From a virus, in the IMG/VR virus record IMGVR_UViG_3300031787_009175, positions 1 to 64,000 of that record: a DNA stretch of 64,000 nucleotides; one strand, given 5' to 3'. The first letter of the stretch is position 1. Every line of letters starts with the position of its first letter. The notes below the pieces were generated by a model. The model searched no databases and was not told where the DNA came from. It saw only the letters and a program-made list of their open reading frames with translations. The position numbers were made by a program, and so were the translations under genes. Positions 44,228 to 56,344 of this stretch are shown one piece after another.

Positions 44228-44670
44228 ATTTTTTTGTTATATTTTTCTATAACATCACTACATATACCAATACATAACGATGTATTATCATCGTGCAATT
44301 CAGGTAAAACTGATATACTATTTTTAATGGGTTGTTTACCTGGATAAACCCATATGTGGTTATGCGATGTTAGTGTTATAGTATCTGTTTCATGCCAAAA
44401 ATAATTGAACTCATATTGATTTGTTTTAAAAAAAATTAATGAGTTAATATTCTTACAGTGAATCCATAATTTAGATTTTCTATCTTCTAACCAATCAAGA
44501 TTTATATCGTAAAGTGGTTTATCGTGTCCTAAAAATATATTGTCATTAACAACCCACACATCTATCTCAACATCATAACCGGAATAGATTGCTTCATCTA
44601 TGTATTCAGGATGGTTTTCTCTTAATTTATTTTCACCATTTATATTTCCTCTATGAGAAATCAATATCAT
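44224..44670 (-). CDS. Glycerophosphodiester phosphodiesterase-like protein
   Basis: 148 aa, about half the usual length. It begins ISHRGNINGENKLRENHPEYIDEAI and YDVEIDVWV, which reproduce the first catalytic segment of GDPD enzymes (HRG with the following NxP, and ExD: Glu35, Asp37). The third catalytic His region may be HDKPLYD (about 49-55). The remainder of the TIM barrel is missing or highly reduced, so activity is doubtful unless the barrel is completed by another chain. It is coupled by 4-nt overlaps on both sides. Confidence 0.65.
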   Translation of the reverse strand: MILISHRGNINGENKLRENHPEYIDEAIYSGYDVEIDVWVVNDNIFLGHDKPLYDINLDWLEDRKSKLWIHCKNINSLIFFKTNQYEFNYFWHETDTITLTSHNHIWVYPGKQPIKNSISVLPELHDDNTSLCIGICSDVIEKYNKKI

Positions 44671-45917
44671 AAATTCCCCGTTATTCTTTCACACCATCCC
44701 TTAGATGTGGAATATGGCCATACAACCCAATACTTTGGTTTGTGAGATGTTTGGAATTCTCTCCAAACCTTACAATATCCATCAGGGTCATTTTTCATTC
44801 TGTTAATTTCATTTACATCAGCATCCTTTCTGAAAATTGTTTCGTCTTGTTCGTTGTGAAATGCAACTACCCAAAATTCATAATCTTCTTCCGGAACTTG
44901 AGAATAACCAATATCAATACAATGTTTGAAAATTGATGCAAAACTATTTTTCCAATCCTCTTCGTTCTCAAAATTATATGTGTTTGGGGGATATGTTTTA
45001 TCGATTGTTTCCTGTTGGATTGCCCTTCTTTCGAATAACAATCCTGAATATTTTTCATAATCCCTTAATGTTCTTTCAGTACCAAATCCATAAATTCCAA
45101 ATTCATCGGGATTATAAGTTTCACCGTCCATAGAAAATAATTTTCTATTCTTAAGATGTGCTCTGTTGTTTTTTGAAACCCAATCTCTATCATCGTCCCA
45201 TTGTTTAGTTCTACCTTTTCTTGTATATTCGTGCCAAATTAATGCTTTATGTGGGTGAAACAAATCATATCCGTGTGTGTAAGCTCTTGCTGCGATTGAA
45301 ATTTCTTCTCCGTGAAAATAGAATTCGGGGTCGTGTTGAACTTCTTTAGAAAATTCACCTAATGTGAAGCAGTAGTGTGCTGAGTAAAATCTCGCAGTAA
45401 CAGGTTCCTTCAATTCCTGCCAATTTGGTATTGTTTCAGGTAAAAAGAAAACCGCCCCCTCAGGTATAAATCTATCGAACACCATCCTCCAAGGTTCTTG
45501 AATTCTTTCTTGTGGGTCGTTATCAGGATTAAACGATGAAACATATCCCGTTAGAAGAGGTTTTTTATGACCTTTCTTTTGTAATTGTTTAATCATTTTA
45601 ATCATTTCATCATCCCAATTTGGTGCAAACCTCATATGTGAGTCAATTTGTAAGGTGTATTCTTCACCTTGATATAGTTGTTGAATTTGATTTCTTGCCC
45701 AACAAGCGCCATTTGACTCTAAATAAAAAATATCAAGTATTCTAAATCTTTTATCTTTTCTATATTCATCTAAAGTGTCAAATTTATCATCAGGATGATA
45801 TTGACGGGCAATTCCAAAAACTAAATTTTTTGGTTTTTTTGCATTTTCGATTGCTGATTTAATTGTTTTTTCTAATTCGGGGTCCCTATAAGACGCAATT
45901 TGAATAAAAATTTTCAT
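44667..45917 (-). CDS. GlcNAc-transferase-like protein (GT60 / Skp1-type, polypeptide acceptor)
   Basis: 416 aa. IFIQIASYRDPELEKTIKSAI at the start, SNGACWARNQIQQLYQGE, then YTLQIDSHMRFAPNWD with the DSH motif (about 90-95), and FYFHGEEISIAARAYTHGYD are the hallmarks of the Glycos_transf_GlcNAc family (GT60). Eukaryotic members attach GlcNAc to hydroxyproline of Skp1 or to threonine of mucin-type proteins; bacterial members are poorly characterised. It is the first gene downstream of the 3289-aa Thr/Pro-rich protein (72-nt gap), which gives an obvious potential acceptor. It overlaps the GDPD-like gene by 4 nt. A CTATTTAT element lies 47 nt upstream. Confidence 0.8.
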   Translation of the reverse strand: MKIFIQIASYRDPELEKTIKSAIENAKKPKNLVFGIARQYHPDDKFDTLDEYRKDKRFRILDIFYLESNGACWARNQIQQLYQGEEYTLQIDSHMRFAPNWDDEMIKMIKQLQKKGHKKPLLTGYVSSFNPDNDPQERIQEPWRMVFDRFIPEGAVFFLPETIPNWQELKEPVTARFYSAHYCFTLGEFSKEVQHDPEFYFHGEEISIAARAYTHGYDLFHPHKALIWHEYTRKGRTKQWDDDRDWVSKNNRAHLKNRKLFSMDGETYNPDEFGIYGFGTERTLRDYEKYSGLLFERRAIQQETIDKTYPPNTYNFENEEDWKNSFASIFKHCIDIGYSQVPEEDYEFWVVAFHNEQDETIFRKDADVNEINRMKNDPDGYCKVWREFQTSHKPKYWVVWPYSTSKGWCERITGNL

Positions 45918-45964
45918 ATATTATTGTTCTATTTTGATATAAAAATAATACTTGAAAAAAACAA

Positions 45965-45971
45965 ATAAATA
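45965..45971 (-). promoter_or_regulatory. Candidate late-gene element CTATTTAT
   Basis: TATTTAT preceded by C on the minus strand, 47 nt before the GT60-like ATG and between the giant adhesin stop and that gene. Confidence 0.25.
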
Positions 45972-45989
45972 GATTATTTAAGTGATTTA

Positions 45990-48900
45990 CTATGGTAATC
46001 CCCACGGAGCGCATTTAGGGTCGTGAGTTAAATCTGTAATTGTTGTGTATGTTGTACCAGGAGGACCTGGTATCATATCTCCTGATACAAGTGTGAATAC
46101 GTAGTTACCGGATGAAAAAGTTATGTTGAACACTGCACCATTGACTGTTGCAACATAAAACTGAGGTAAAGTAATGCCTGGGAATGGGAAAAACGGTCCT
46201 GACGCTCCATTAGATACAGGTAAGTTTAACTTTTGGGTTGTAGATTGTACCGAGTAAGTAAATGTGAATTGGTTGTAAATTATATCCACTAAATAAGTGT
46301 CAACGCCAACTTTGATTGGTAAAACAAAACTAGAAGGTTCTTCGTACAAATGTATAGAACCGTTCAATGTACCACCACTAGGTAAGTCAAATAGGAAAGT
46401 TTCTACAGGTGTTGAGGTTGCTATATTTACTCTATACATTTTCTGAACCCCTAAAACAGATTTTACATAATGTAGGATGTTGTTTGTACCAGGTTGGTTG
46501 TTTGCGATTTTTATTATATTACCACCAGTTACGTTTATAGTTCTATTATATATCGGATTGAAATTTGTGGCTGTAGTTGTAAATTCATATATATTATTCA
46601 TATCCGCAAAATACATTTTGTTGGTAGGACTATAAATGTTGGCAAAAGTGGTCAAAGAACCTGATGATAATTGAACCTCAATATCTTCATACCAAATATT
46701 AGTTGCTAAAGAAGTGGGAGGTTGAGCGTATCTCGAAATGTTTGTCAGAGTTGTATATCCCAATGGTTCTCTTGTCATACTATAGATATTACAACCCTGA
46801 ATTCTTGTGATTGTATATGTATTAGAAAACCCTGATACTTGTTGACAAATAACTGAACTTCTATCACCCGCTGGAGGACAAGCACCTTCTGAAAGTGGGT
46901 CACAACAAATTTTCACAACTCTGAAAAATAAGTTTGTGAATGAATTCGGAATTGGTCCATTGTTTACTGTTTGGGGAGATGTACAAGAAAAATTAACACT
47001 TCCGATAAAACCTAACCAAGGACCATTCGGACTCACTGTAGAATATTGGACATTTACATCACAACAAGAATTACAATCAATTAAATCAAAAAACACACTA
47101 TAAGTCCAACCACCATTTTGCTGGAATGAATAAGTTATATTAGTTATGTTCGGTCCGCAACAACAATCACTCGGTGTGTTAATAAAAATACATTCATCAC
47201 AATCACGACTAACTTTATATGATGCTGATAAAGATGTTGTTATGTCAGGAGAGTTACTACTTAATCCAAGCACCTGTAGACACATGTTATTTGGTGGTGC
47301 TAAGTAAATTTGGAACACTTGTGCGGTTATAAATTCATTATATTGTAAAGAAGTTAAACCGGTCAACCTTACATAATATGTCTGTGACGTACAACAACTT
47401 TCTGTTTCTAGAGTGACCTCAAAGTTCGTTTGAGTTGGAGTCGGTGTGACAGTAGGTGTTTTTGTAACTGTAGGTGTTTGAGTTGGTGTTTGAGTATTTG
47501 TAGGGCTCTGCGTTAAAGTCGGAGTTTGTGTCGGCGTTTGTGACTTTGTTGGGGTTGGTGTTTTTGTCGGTGTTTTAGTTTGTGTAACAGTAGGGGTTAC
47601 TGTTTTTGTTGGGGTAGGTGTCGGAGTAGGTGTCGGAGTAGGTGTTGGTGTTGGGGTAGAACTAACAGGTGATAAGCAGTTCGCGCAATCAACATAAGGA
47701 CCTCCGTTTACCGTTGCTGTAAATTGTGAATTAACGCAACCTGTGAGTGTATCGATAACGGTGAAACAATTTTCTTCGATTCTTTCTATCCCTATTATAT
47801 TGTTTGCATTATATGTTACGTTATTAATTGTAATACTACTAAAATTACCACCAACTAAATATCTTCCACTTTGATTGTCTATTTTGATGATATCGTAAAA
47901 CTCACTATTTGTACTACCTGTCATAGTTTGAAGAAGAGAACCATCTGAGTTAACATAGTACAATTTGCCAATATTCTTGTTAGTACCAACTAAAAATTTT
48001 CCATCACTCAAAAGAAGGATTTTCAAAAAAATTTGGGTCGAGGTAAATCCACTAGACCAAGATTGGGCGTTGAATGTATTGTCGATTGTCCCGCCAGAAT
48101 CGAATCGTACGATATTTACAATATTTTGGGTATTTGCCGATGAAAATCCACCAACCACAACAATCTTACCGTCGTTTTGAATCACTAAGTCTATTGCACC
48201 TCCTAAACCTCCAACGTTGTTTACAGTACCAGAGAATGTAGTGTCCAAAGTACCATCCGTATTTAACCTCATAATACCTTTAAGAGGGTTGGAATTATAA
48301 CCAGTTATATTTCCACCGACAACAACTTTATCGTCAGATTGTAATTTGATTGTAAAAATATCTCTCATTTCAGCACCATTACCATAATTGACAAAAGAGG
48401 TATCTATTTCCCCATTGGATTTCAACTTTATTAATCCTGGACTTGAAAATCCTGAATATGTGGTAAATGTACCTCCAACAAAAAATCTATCTTGTACTAA
48501 TGTATCTAAAGTTAATACATAAACCTCTTGGTTAAATCCTGTACTTGAAGAGAATGTATTATCGTAAACCCCTGCATCGGTTGTTCTGACGATATAGTTA
48601 ACGTTATTTACTCCATAACCTGTAAATCTACCACCCAAAATTATATTCCCTGTTGACTGTTCAATTGTATCGAAAACATAAGAATTGGCACCACCCGCAT
48701 CTGTATAATTTTGGAACTCATTAGAATCAAATAAAGAATCGAAAGTTCCAACACCATTTGTGGATGTGTACAAATAAGCGATATTTCCGTTGTATGCTGA
48801 AAAAGAACCACCATAAATTATTGTATCGGCTTTCTGAGTGAGTTGTAATAAACTTGAAACCTGTGCATTCAGACCGCTAAAACCTATCCCATATACAAAT

Positions 48901-51900
48901 TCTTGGTCTTTGTAAAATACATCAGGGAATCCTGTAATGTTATATGTGTTATTTTCCAACAAAGTTGTGGTACTGTCGGCGGTAAAGGTCAACCCACTCA
49001 CTGTACATGAACTCAAAACGTACGATTCTAAATTCACACTTGTACAACCATTACAATCACTATAACCTGTCCAAGCAATTGTTGCACCTGTTGTTTCAAC
49101 ACTACCCCCACCTCTACTATAACACAAATCATTATAAACAATCACAGGTTGGAAATATATAGAATATCCCGCATCATAAATAGGGATTATATCTCCACCA
49201 TCACAACAATTTGTGTAATCCCTAACTCCAAACCCACACGGGTTACCTAGATTGTTTAACGCTACCGTACAATTGATATAGTCGTAATTTATAAAACAGT
49301 TAGTACCGAAGTTACCTGTTGAAGCACTTACCATAGAATATGGTAGACTGTCATCAGGATTAATAACAACATTACCCGCCACGAAGTTTTCAGGAACAAT
49401 TCCAAATGTGACTAAAGTTGGAGTACCGTATGGGTCATCGCAACAAGATATAAAATCATAAGCGGTAAATCCACACTCACACTTGTTTTGTTGTTGACAC
49501 TGAAGACATTCTCCAGTTTGGAAATCCGGAATTTCATAACTGAAAACACCTGATTGACTATTATCAAATGCAACCAATTTAAAACATTTTGTGCCTGTTA
49601 TGGTCGGGTCTTCATATTGTACAATATCACCAATATCCCAACCTGTATTATTTACATTGAAATAATATGTTAGTGTTTCGGTGCAACAATCTGTAAATCT
49701 TGCTCTTGTACAATATTGATTTAGATAATTAGACTCGCATGTTGAGCAATCACTTAAGAATGAACTAACAGGGAACGGTACTTGTGGGTTTACAGACCCA
49801 ATGGTTGAACTTCCATTGAAATATAAACAAACTCCGACGGCCGTACCTCCACCTAATCCTCCCGTACCTTGAGTTGTTGTAGTATTTCCTATTTGTAAAT
49901 CATAAGAGAATTGAGTACCATATTGTGTTGTTTGTCCCGTCGGCACGACATTAACAACAAATTGTGTATCACCTGAACAACAATCTAAAAATATCATAGG
50001 ACAACCAACAGTTTGTACACATTCCCAACAAGTTGTATAAGCGGTAGTTGTATAGCTTTCACTATAAGTGCCCTCCTCAGGCAGATACTGATAAGCACTA
50101 TAACATTGATTATTTGTTGTATCGGTGACTACATCTCCGACAGACCAAGAGTGTGTGAAAGTATCTAATAAATAATATTTTACATCGGTTTGAGTACAAC
50201 AATCTCTGAATTCCCAAACTTGGAATTGAGGTGCGGGGGTTGGGGTCAAAGTCGGTGTCTGAGTAACCGTTACAGTTGGTGTTACGGTTGGGGTTTGAGT
50301 ATTTGTCGGTGTTTGAGTATTTGTAGGAGTTTGTGTGTTAGTAGGTGTGACGGTTGTGGTTGGCGTTTGTGTCTTGGTTGGTGTAGGAGTTGGAGCTGGT
50401 GTTTTAGTTGGAGTTTGGCTTACACAATTTATTGTACCATAAATGTCCAATTGGCATGCATCACAATCGTTATAGACTGATGATAATGCAGGTGGATTAG
50501 TTAATGTGTAGATTGTAGTTGGATTGGATTCTATTATCGTTGCACAACCAACAAACAAATCCGAAACAATATATAACGTTTCTCCTATTTCATAGTTATA
50601 TGGTATGGATGCAAATTCATCAGCAAAAATGAACTTTATTGAATTACAACAAGAGCTGAAACATCTAGTAACTTGGGCGGAACATAATTCACAATTATCA
50701 AATGTAGCACCTGTAATATAACTGCTTATGACAGATGGTGATGAATCAATAATATCTACCAAAGTCCAACAACCAGATAAATTAGACAATCCTACAACAT
50801 CACCTAAGTTTATCGGAAGTGGTTCATCTACAAATACACAATTATCCGTAGGTTCGTTATATGAAATAATTCTATTGAATGAATTTGTGATATTTGTTGT
50901 CGAGAACCCTGTTACAGTTGGGTCAATCTGCCAATTAAAGTTTTTCAATCCTACACCATCTTGTAATGATGGAGTCAGGTTTTGATAAACCGTACTAGCC
51001 GTAAACGCTGTAATAGGATTTATTGTTTCCAAAGTAACAAATGTCCAATTAGGTGACATAACAGGATTTATAAACGGCCATACACCACCATTGAAATTGT
51101 ATTTGTTACCAAAATATGTCGATGTATTTGTCTCGCCTTCAATTATAGCCAAAGAAGTTAAAATGAATTGATATCCAATAGGTAGGTTATATGGTTGAGG
51201 TAATATTCCTGCAAAAGAAGGTTCAGGATATAAAAAGTTTTCTATTTCCCCTAAAGATACATATTTCAAATCATACCAAACATTCAAATATGCCTCATAA
51301 TCATCTAACACATTAGTTAAATTGAAATTAAAATTATCCGGTTGATTAGTTGTATTACCTGATGTATTATATCCACTAGTGTTGGTAGTATAAGCGTTTT
51401 GAGCCTCATTTATGATATTAATAGTGATATAGTTAGTATCTCTGAATGAATCTACGTTTCCACCATAGGTATATATCGGTGATGAATTTACCGTGTCAGA
51501 TGAGAAAGAATTTCTTATACCACTCGAATATTGGTTTTTTGTCCCATCGAAATTTAAACCTCTGTTGATATTATAGTTCACTGTACCAACACCCCCATCA
51601 ACAACATAACAGTTCAAAGGATTACTTATAAATCCTGATGACAATGTTCCTCCCAATAAAGACCCCAAATACGGATAGCAAGACCACCACATCCAATTCA
51701 TACCGTATACCACCATTTCGTATAAATTTCCAGTGTAACCGCTATTGTTTACTAAATCCGAATACCAAGACCTAATATTTTGAGATGCCCCACTTAATGT
51801 TGACGGTGAGTACGAAGGACTTGCATCATAAAAAACATAAATGTTTTTTGTTAAATCGGTTGTCGCCGAACACTGACACATTTGATAAATTGGATTGAAA

Positions 51901-54900
51901 GAACATTCACCTTGTGAGTTTGTACAACCACTACAACTTGCAAATGTAGAACCTGTATTTGAATTTAGGTAATATAAATTTTCAGCCGGTTGATTTACAA
52001 TTCTGAAACACCCTTGTAATCCATTTCCATCAAAATAATACGTAAGATTTTGGTCAAGACCATAAATTGTATTATATGTCATACCAAAACCACTGAAATT
52101 GTATGTGGTACCTGATAGTAAATCACAACAAGCGCTGAATGATTTTTGATTCGATGTTGGTGTTACGGTAGGTGTTGGGGTTGATGTTGGTGTTGCAGGT
52201 GGAGTTGGTGGAGGTGTTTCAGTTGGTGTCGGTGTTACGGTATTTGTCGGTGTTTGTGTGTTTGTTGGTGTCGGAGTAGGTGTAGGACAAACACCCCCTA
52301 CGCAAGCACCAATTAATTCAGCAGTCCCAGAACCGAAACTAGTTATACTCCTTACACAAAAATTACCTGAAACTCCTGGTGCGACCGATTGAGATACACC
52401 ATTACAATCAACATATACTAATGCTGTCGAAGTCCTACCAATACTAACTGTTATAAAATAACAATCACAAACAGGGGTTGTTGGTGTCACAGTCGGAGTC
52501 ACAGTACTCGTAGGTGTGGGTGTTGGTGTTGGGCATGGATTTGTTGATGTACAATCCTCACAAGAAGATTGTAACAAAATACTTTGATATTGAAAGTTTT
52601 CAGGTATGCCGATTTTATTCACACATCTAACGCATCCACTGAATCCTATCGTTTCTACGTAATAATAGTTACCAACTAATGGGGCAAATGCAAAAGGTAT
52701 ATCAAAAATTCTTATTTGTCTGTTATCACAACAACCAGTAAATAATCCAACTACGGGTGGAAATTGTGTAATAGTCGGAGTTGGCGTCAATGTTGGTGTT
52801 TGCGTGACAGTATTTGTTGGTGTGGTAGTATTGGTAGGTGTAACAGTATTGGTAGGTGTAACAGTATTAGTTGGAGTTACAGTATTGGTCGGCGTTTGAG
52901 TTGGTGTTTGTGTTGATGTGGGACTTGGACTTTGACCAGGTGTAGGGGTAGGTGTTGGGGTCGTAGTTGAAGTAGGTGTTGTTGTAGGTGTTATAGTTGG
53001 AGTCGATGTTGGACTCGGACTAATGTCAACACAAGGAGCTAGTATTCCTGAATTATTAGACTGGCAAGTAAAACAGTCGTCCTCTAAAATGTAACCCACA
53101 ATTGAGTAATTCAGATTAGGGGAAACGTTGGACGTGATTGTCACACAAGCATAGTAAGGATTGCCACCCACGGTAAACTCCATCAAGTAAAAATCTCCAA
53201 CATCACCAGCAGTAAACAAAGCTCCTGTTTGATAAATTTTACCATTTCCACAACAATCAACAGCCGCAATTTGTAGAGGAGTTGTTGGTGTAGGAGTTAT
53301 AGTTGGAGTTTGTGTTTTAGTAGGTGTTACAGTTTGAGTTTGAGTATTCGTTGGTGTATTAGTTGGTGTTTGGGTTGTAGTATTTGTAGGTGTTTGTGTG
53401 TTGGTTGGTGTATTTGTAGGCGTCTGCGTTGAAGTATTTGTAGGAGTGTTTGTTGGTGTTTGTGTCGAAGTGTTTGTAGGGGTAGTAGTAGGGGTATTAG
53501 TAGGCGTTTGCGTGTTTGTAGGTGTTTGAGTTGTTGTGTTCGTAGGAGTATTTGTAGGAGTATTTGTAGGGGTATTAGTAGGTGTTTGAGTATTTGTTGG
53601 TGTATTTGTTGATGTTTGGGTTTGAGTGTTAGTTGGTGTATTAGTTGGTGTTTGTGTATTGGTTGGCGTGACAGTGTTAGTCGGAGTTTGTGTGTTAGTC
53701 GGAGTTTGTGTGTTAGTCGGAGTTTGTGTTGTCGTAGAAGTTGGAGTGTTAGTTGGAGTTTGAGTAGATGTTGGCGACGGGGTTGCACCTGGTGTTGGTG
53801 TGTTAGTGGGAGTTTGAGTATTAGTTGGAGTTTGTGTGTTAGTCGGAGTAATAGTATTTGTGGGTGTAACAGTATTAGTTGGCGTTTGTGTGTTAGTCGG
53901 AGTAACAGTATTCGTAGGTGTTTGAGTATTCGTAGGTGTTTGAGTATTGGTAGGCGTTTGAGTATTCGTAGGAGTCAGCGTATTCGTTGGCGTTTTAGTA
54001 TTGGTAGGTGTTTGGGTATTAGTTGGTGTAACCGTATTTGTTGGCGTTTGAGTATTTGTAGGTGTTTGAGTATTCGTAGATGTTACAGTATTAGTTGGGG
54101 TATTAGTAGGTGTTTGAGTTGTGGTATTAGTTGGGGTATTAGTAGGTGTTTGAGTTGTGGTATTAGTAGGGGTGTTAGTTGGGGAAGGGGAAACTGCTGG
54201 GGTAGGAGTTTGTGTATTAGTAGGGGTTATTGTCGGAGTATTGGTTGGGGTGACAGTGGATGTATTTGTCGGTGTCTGTGTATTTGTCGGGGTGATTGTA
54301 TTAGTTGGCGTTTGTGTATTTGTCGGGGTGATTGTATTAGTTGGGGTTTGTGTATTGGTTGGTGTTGTAGTGGGAGTTTGTGTCTTAGTGCTAGTAGGTG
54401 TAACAGTATTAGTCGGGGTATTAGTTGGTGTTGTTGTGTTCGTTGGTGTGTTAGTCGGTGTCTCAGTATTCGTTGGTGTGTTAGTCGGTGTCTCAGTATT
54501 AGTTGGTGTGTTGGTTGTTGTCTGAGTTGGTGTAGGTGTTGGAGTTTCACCTGGTGTTGGAGTTACAGTAGGTGTAACTGTTGGAGTCACGGTTGATGTT
54601 GGTGTTTTTGACGGGAATGGTGTTTTTGTTGGAGTTCTAGTTGGGGTACTTGTTGTGGTTTCAGTTGGAGTATTTGTTGGAGTGAGAGTTATGGTCGAAG
54701 TATTAGTTGATGTTATTGTATTGGTAGGTGTTATAGTGTTAGTTGGTGTCGATGTATTAGTTGGTGTATTAGTTGGTGTTTCTGTATTTGTAGAAGTATT
54801 TGTCGGAGTGTTAGTTGGTGTCTCTGTATTTGTCGGGGTATTAGTCGGCGTATTGGTTGGTGTGACAGTATTTGTCGGTGTTGGAGAAGGGGTTGGACAA

Positions 54901-55859
54901 GTAGCACTACCTGTCGTTGCACTTAAACATTCTGTACATCCTGTATATATAACTACTTTCTGTAAGTTGTAATAGAAATTTGTAAACTCCCTTGCAACCA
55001 CAGAACATCCACTAAATGCGTCAGTTTCGAAATAATAAACTTTTGTGGGGTCCACCTTATCTATATAACCAACATTATCTATCAGGTTGAATATATATCC
55101 CCCACAACAAGAGCTAAATGTTAGAGGTAATAAAGTTGAGGTTGGAGTTACCGTTGGTGTTGGTGTTGTAGTAGGTGTAGGACATACACTAGAACCTGTC
55201 TCGGCCGACAAACATAAATCACAAGTATTATATTCAGTTAGAGCGGTGTAAGTATATGTTGCACTCGGTCTACCAAACCCAACTGTTGCACAAGTACTAA
55301 AACCTGAGTCAGTTTCAACATAGTATGTTTTAGTTTGGTCTAACACATCCTCTATTTTACCGTTAGATACAGCAAAAACAAAATTACCACAACAAGATAT
55401 AAAAGATAATGTTAAATTTGTTGGTGTTATTGTAGGAGTTGGTGTTTGGGTTGGTGTTGTTGTTGGCGCTGGCGTTCTTGTCAGTGTTGGTGTTGCAGTA
55501 ATTGAAGGTGTAACTGTTGGAGTAACTGTATTTGTGGGGGTTACTGTTGGAGTATTGGATGTTGGTGTAACTGTAGGGGTTACAGATGGAGTTACGGTTG
55601 GTGTTGGTGTAAATGTGGGGGTTGGTGTTTGTGATATTGTACAATCTATCACTTGGAATGTTTCGCAACCAACCCCATCGACAATTTTCAAAATCAAAGG
55701 ATTCAACCCCTCGAACTCTGCCGGTATAGGGTCTTCTATTGTCGGTGGAATTGTTGTTAGAATTTCAGACAATAGGTAACAGGTTGTGAGAGTTAAATCA
55801 CAAATACTTATACTATATGGTGGGGTTCCCGTTACATTATTAACCTGAATTATATTCAT
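45990..55859 (-). CDS. Giant mucin-like adhesin: Cys-rich modules, Thr/Pro repeats, VWA-like and delta-60 domains
   Basis: 3289 aa, the largest gene here. After an N-terminal SprB-like segment (about 1-75) come Pro/Thr/Asn arrays (units [16 protein letters not shown]) alternating with modules of 70-85 residues, each with a CC pair near the start and a C..C pair at the end, usually CPTP. The longest array is about residues 320-861. A VWA-like segment begins near 1341 ([15 protein letters not shown]). Residues about 2320-2640 hold delta-60-type propeller repeats ([35 protein letters not shown]). A final array (about 2730-2815) precedes a C-terminal beta region. No signal peptide or membrane segment is seen, so it is probably a virion fibre. 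Thr is extremely frequent in the arrays, ideal for O-glycosylation. Confidence 0.85.
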   Translation of the reverse strand: MNIIQVNNVTGTPPYSISICDLTLTTCYLLSEILTTIPPTIEDPIPAEFEGLNPLILKIVDGVGCETFQVIDCTISQTPTPTFTPTPTVTPSVTPTVTPTSNTPTVTPTNTVTPTVTPSITATPTLTRTPAPTTTPTQTPTPTITPTNLTLSFISCCGNFVFAVSNGKIEDVLDQTKTYYVETDSGFSTCATVGFGRPSATYTYTALTEYNTCDLCLSAETGSSVCPTPTTTPTPTVTPTSTLLPLTFSSCCGGYIFNLIDNVGYIDKVDPTKVYYFETDAFSGCSVVAREFTNFYYNLQKVVIYTGCTECLSATTGSATCPTPSPTPTNTVTPTNTPTNTPTNTETPTNTPTNTSTNTETPTNTPTNTSTPTNTITPTNTITSTNTSTITLTPTNTPTETTTSTPTRTPTKTPFPSKTPTSTVTPTVTPTVTPTPGETPTPTPTQTTTNTPTNTETPTNTPTNTETPTNTPTNTTTPTNTPTNTVTPTSTKTQTPTTTPTNTQTPTNTITPTNTQTPTNTITPTNTQTPTNTSTVTPTNTPTITPTNTQTPTPAVSPSPTNTPTNTTTQTPTNTPTNTTTQTPTNTPTNTVTSTNTQTPTNTQTPTNTVTPTNTQTPTNTKTPTNTLTPTNTQTPTNTQTPTNTQTPTNTVTPTNTQTPTNTVTPTNTITPTNTQTPTNTQTPTNTPTPGATPSPTSTQTPTNTPTSTTTQTPTNTQTPTNTQTPTNTVTPTNTQTPTNTPTNTQTQTSTNTPTNTQTPTNTPTNTPTNTPTNTTTQTPTNTQTPTNTPTTTPTNTSTQTPTNTPTNTSTQTPTNTPTNTQTPTNTTTQTPTNTPTNTQTQTVTPTKTQTPTITPTPTTPLQIAAVDCCGNGKIYQTGALFTAGDVGDFYLMEFTVGGNPYYACVTITSNVSPNLNYSIVGYILEDDCFTCQSNNSGILAPCVDISPSPTSTPTITPTTTPTSTTTPTPTPTPGQSPSPTSTQTPTQTPTNTVTPTNTVTPTNTVTPTNTTTPTNTVTQTPTLTPTPTITQFPPVVGLFTGCCDNRQIRIFDIPFAFAPLVGNYYYVETIGFSGCVRCVNKIGIPENFQYQSILLQSSCEDCTSTNPCPTPTPTPTSTVTPTVTPTTPVCDCYFITVSIGRTSTALVYVDCNGVSQSVAPGVSGNFCVRSITSFGSGTAELIGACVGGVCPTPTPTPTNTQTPTNTVTPTPTETPPPTPPATPTSTPTPTVTPTSNQKSFSACCDLLSGTTYNFSGFGMTYNTIYGLDQNLTYYFDGNGLQGCFRIVNQPAENLYYLNSNTGSTFASCSGCTNSQGECSFNPIYQMCQCSATTDLTKNIYVFYDASPSYSPSTLSGASQNIRSWYSDLVNNSGYTGNLYEMVVYGMNWMWWSCYPYLGSLLGGTLSSGFISNPLNCYVVDGGVGTVNYNINRGLNFDGTKNQYSSGIRNSFSSDTVNSSPIYTYGGNVDSFRDTNYITINIINEAQNAYTTNTSGYNTSGNTTNQPDNFNFNLTNVLDDYEAYLNVWYDLKYVSLGEIENFLYPEPSFAGILPQPYNLPIGYQFILTSLAIIEGETNTSTYFGNKYNFNGGVWPFINPVMSPNWTFVTLETINPITAFTASTVYQNLTPSLQDGVGLKNFNWQIDPTVTGFSTTNITNSFNRIISYNEPTDNCVFVDEPLPINLGDVVGLSNLSGCWTLVDIIDSSPSVISSYITGATFDNCELCSAQVTRCFSSCCNSIKFIFADEFASIPYNYEIGETLYIVSDLFVGCATIIESNPTTIYTLTNPPALSSVYNDCDACQLDIYGTINCVSQTPTKTPAPTPTPTKTQTPTTTVTPTNTQTPTNTQTPTNTQTPTVTPTVTVTQTPTLTPTPAPQFQVWEFRDCCTQTDVKYYLLDTFTHSWSVGDVVTDTTNNQCYSAYQYLPEEGTYSESYTTTAYTTCWECVQTVGCPMIFLDCCSGDTQFVVNVVPTGQTTQYGTQFSYDLQIGNTTTTQGTGGLGGGTAVGVCLYFNGSSTIGSVNPQVPFPVSSFLSDCSTCESNYLNQYCTRARFTDCCTETLTYYFNVNNTGWDIGDIVQYEDPTITGTKCFKLVAFDNSQSGVFSYEIPDFQTGECLQCQQQNKCECGFTAYDFISCCDDPYGTPTLVTFGIVPENFVAGNVVINPDDSLPYSMVSASTGNFGTNCFINYDYINCTVALNNLGNPCGFGVRDYTNCCDGGDIIPIYDAGYSIYFQPVIVYNDLCYSRGGGSVETTGATIAWTGYSDCNGCTSVNLESYVLSSCTVSGLTFTADSTTTLLENNTYNITGFPDVFYKDQEFVYGIGFSGLNAQVSSLLQLTQKADTIIYGGSFSAYNGNIAYLYTSTNGVGTFDSLFDSNEFQNYTDAGGANSYVFDTIEQSTGNIILGGRFTGYGVNNVNYIVRTTDAGVYDNTFSSSTGFNQEVYVLTLDTLVQDRFFVGGTFTTYSGFSSPGLIKLKSNGEIDTSFVNYGNGAEMRDIFTIKLQSDDKVVVGGNITGYNSNPLKGIMRLNTDGTLDTTFSGTVNNVGGLGGAIDLVIQNDGKIVVVGGFSSANTQNIVNIVRFDSGGTIDNTFNAQSWSSGFTSTQIFLKILLLSDGKFLVGTNKNIGKLYYVNSDGSLLQTMTGSTNSEFYDIIKIDNQSGRYLVGGNFSSITINNVTYNANNIIGIERIEENCFTVIDTLTGCVNSQFTATVNGGPYVDCANCLSPVSSTPTPTPTPTPTPTPTPTKTVTPTVTQTKTPTKTPTPTKSQTPTQTPTLTQSPTNTQTPTQTPTVTKTPTVTPTPTQTNFEVTLETESCCTSQTYYVRLTGLTSLQYNEFITAQVFQIYLAPPNNMCLQVLGLSSNSPDITTSLSASYKVSRDCDECIFINTPSDCCCGPNITNITYSFQQNGGWTYSVFFDLIDCNSCCDVNVQYSTVSPNGPWLGFIGSVNFSCTSPQTVNNGPIPNSFTNLFFRVVKICCDPLSEGACPPAGDRSSVICQQVSGFSNTYTITRIQGCNIYSMTREPLGYTTLTNISRYAQPPTSLATNIWYEDIEVQLSSGSLTTFANIYSPTNKMYFADMNNIYEFTTTATNFNPIYNRTINVTGGNIIKIANNQPGTNNILHYVKSVLGVQKMYRVNIATSTPVETFLFDLPSGGTLNGSIHLYEEPSSFVLPIKVGVDTYLVDIIYNQFTFTYSVQSTTQKLNLPVSNGASGPFFPFPGITLPQFYVATVNGAVFNITFSSGNYVFTLVSGDMIPGPPGTTYTTITDLTHDPKCAPWGLP
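47420..47665. repeat. Low-complexity TPT array near the adhesin C-terminus
   Basis: About 80 codons of [24 protein letters not shown] and QTPTQTP. The DNA alternates GTTGG/GTGTT-like 15- to 18-bp units. It lies between the delta-60 domain and the C-terminal region. Confidence 0.7.
50230..50425. repeat. Low-complexity TPTNTQ array
   Basis: About 65 codons (KTPAPTPTP, then three exact QTPTNT units, then [10 protein letters not shown]) between two Cys-rich modules of the adhesin. Confidence 0.7.
52765..53030. repeat. Low-complexity TPTNTV array
   Basis: About 88 codons with four TPTNTV(T) units in succession and flanking SPSPTSTP and [10 protein letters not shown] stretches. Confidence 0.7.
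53270..54900. repeat. Main mucin-like repeat array, about 1.6 kb
   Basis: About 540 codons of nearly pure Thr, Pro, Asn, Gln and Ser, built from 18-bp units reading (Q/T/S/E/V)TPTNT with synonymous and single-residue variation. There are few bulky or charged residues. On the plus strand the repeats make long Trp/Cys/Gly/Val-rich open frames that are artefacts. Expect replication slippage and length variation between isolates. Confidence 0.85.
55410..55630. repeat. N-terminal TPTVT array
   Basis: About 74 codons ([17 protein letters not shown] and related units) directly after the N-terminal domain. It resembles the tail of the neighbouring 136-aa protein (55932-56130). Confidence 0.7.
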
Positions 55860-55863
55860 ACCG

Positions 55864-55870
55864 ATAAATA
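55864..55870 (-). promoter_or_regulatory. Candidate late-gene element GTATTTAT
   Basis: TATTTAT preceded by G on the minus strand, 4 nt before the giant adhesin ATG. Confidence 0.3.
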
Positions 55871-55931
55871 CACCTTTTACTGAATTTAATAATAACCAAA
55901 CATATTATGAATTAAATATTTACTTTGTCAT

Positions 55932-56342
55932 TTAACACGTTGGTGTTGATGAAGGTGTTCTTGTTACTGAAGGAGTCATTGTTGGGGTTTTAGTTTGTGT
56001 AGGCGTTTGTGTAGGCGTTTTAGTTGGGCAAGGATTTATTGTTGGTGTAACGGTCACAGTCGGTGTTGGGGTCGGAGTTTGGGTTCTTGTAACCGATGGG
56101 GTAGGTGTTGGTGTTGGAGTTGGCATCGGCACCGAAATTGTATAAGAACAATCCTTGTTAACTATATAAATCGAATAGTCACCATAAATATATTGAGGTG
56201 GTGATAAAGTATTGGAACTAAAAACGTAAGGTAAAACTTGTTCACCAAGATAAAATGAAATTGTTTTTCCATACGGAGTGAACATAATCTGAGCAGTTTC
56301 CCCTGAAAAATTTACACTTTCAATCGTTATAACTTGTTGCAT
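55932..56342 (-). CDS. Small companion with beta N-domain and mucin-like tail
   Basis: 136 aa. Residues 1-70 are a beta-rich domain ([37 protein letters not shown]); residues 72-136 are a Pro/Thr tail ([16 protein letters not shown] and [13 protein letters not shown]) ending in a lone Cys. It looks like a short version of the giant protein's array, perhaps its binding partner. It follows the 640-aa gene after 2 nt and precedes the giant gene by 72 nt. Confidence 0.75.
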   Translation of the reverse strand: MQQVITIESVNFSGETAQIMFTPYGKTISFYLGEQVLPYVFSSNTLSPPQYIYGDYSIYIVNKDCSYTISVPMPTPTPTPTPSVTRTQTPTPTPTVTVTPTINPCPTKTPTQTPTQTKTPTMTPSVTRTPSSTPTC

Positions 56343-56344
56343 TA

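Noticed and set aside
54157-54525. 122-aa Val/Gly-rich rightward ORF
   Set aside because: Another frame of the same repeat DNA.
53616-54596. 326-aa rightward ORF (Cys/Trp/Arg/Ser-rich) over the repeat array
   Set aside because: It is the complement of the TPTNT repeats. Its composition is a by-product of the 18-bp unit; the leftward frame continues for 3289 codons with real domains on both sides.
52765-54900. Possible CRISPR-like repeat array
   Set aside because: Units are adjacent, 15-18 bp, in frame with a long protein and have no spacers of constant length.
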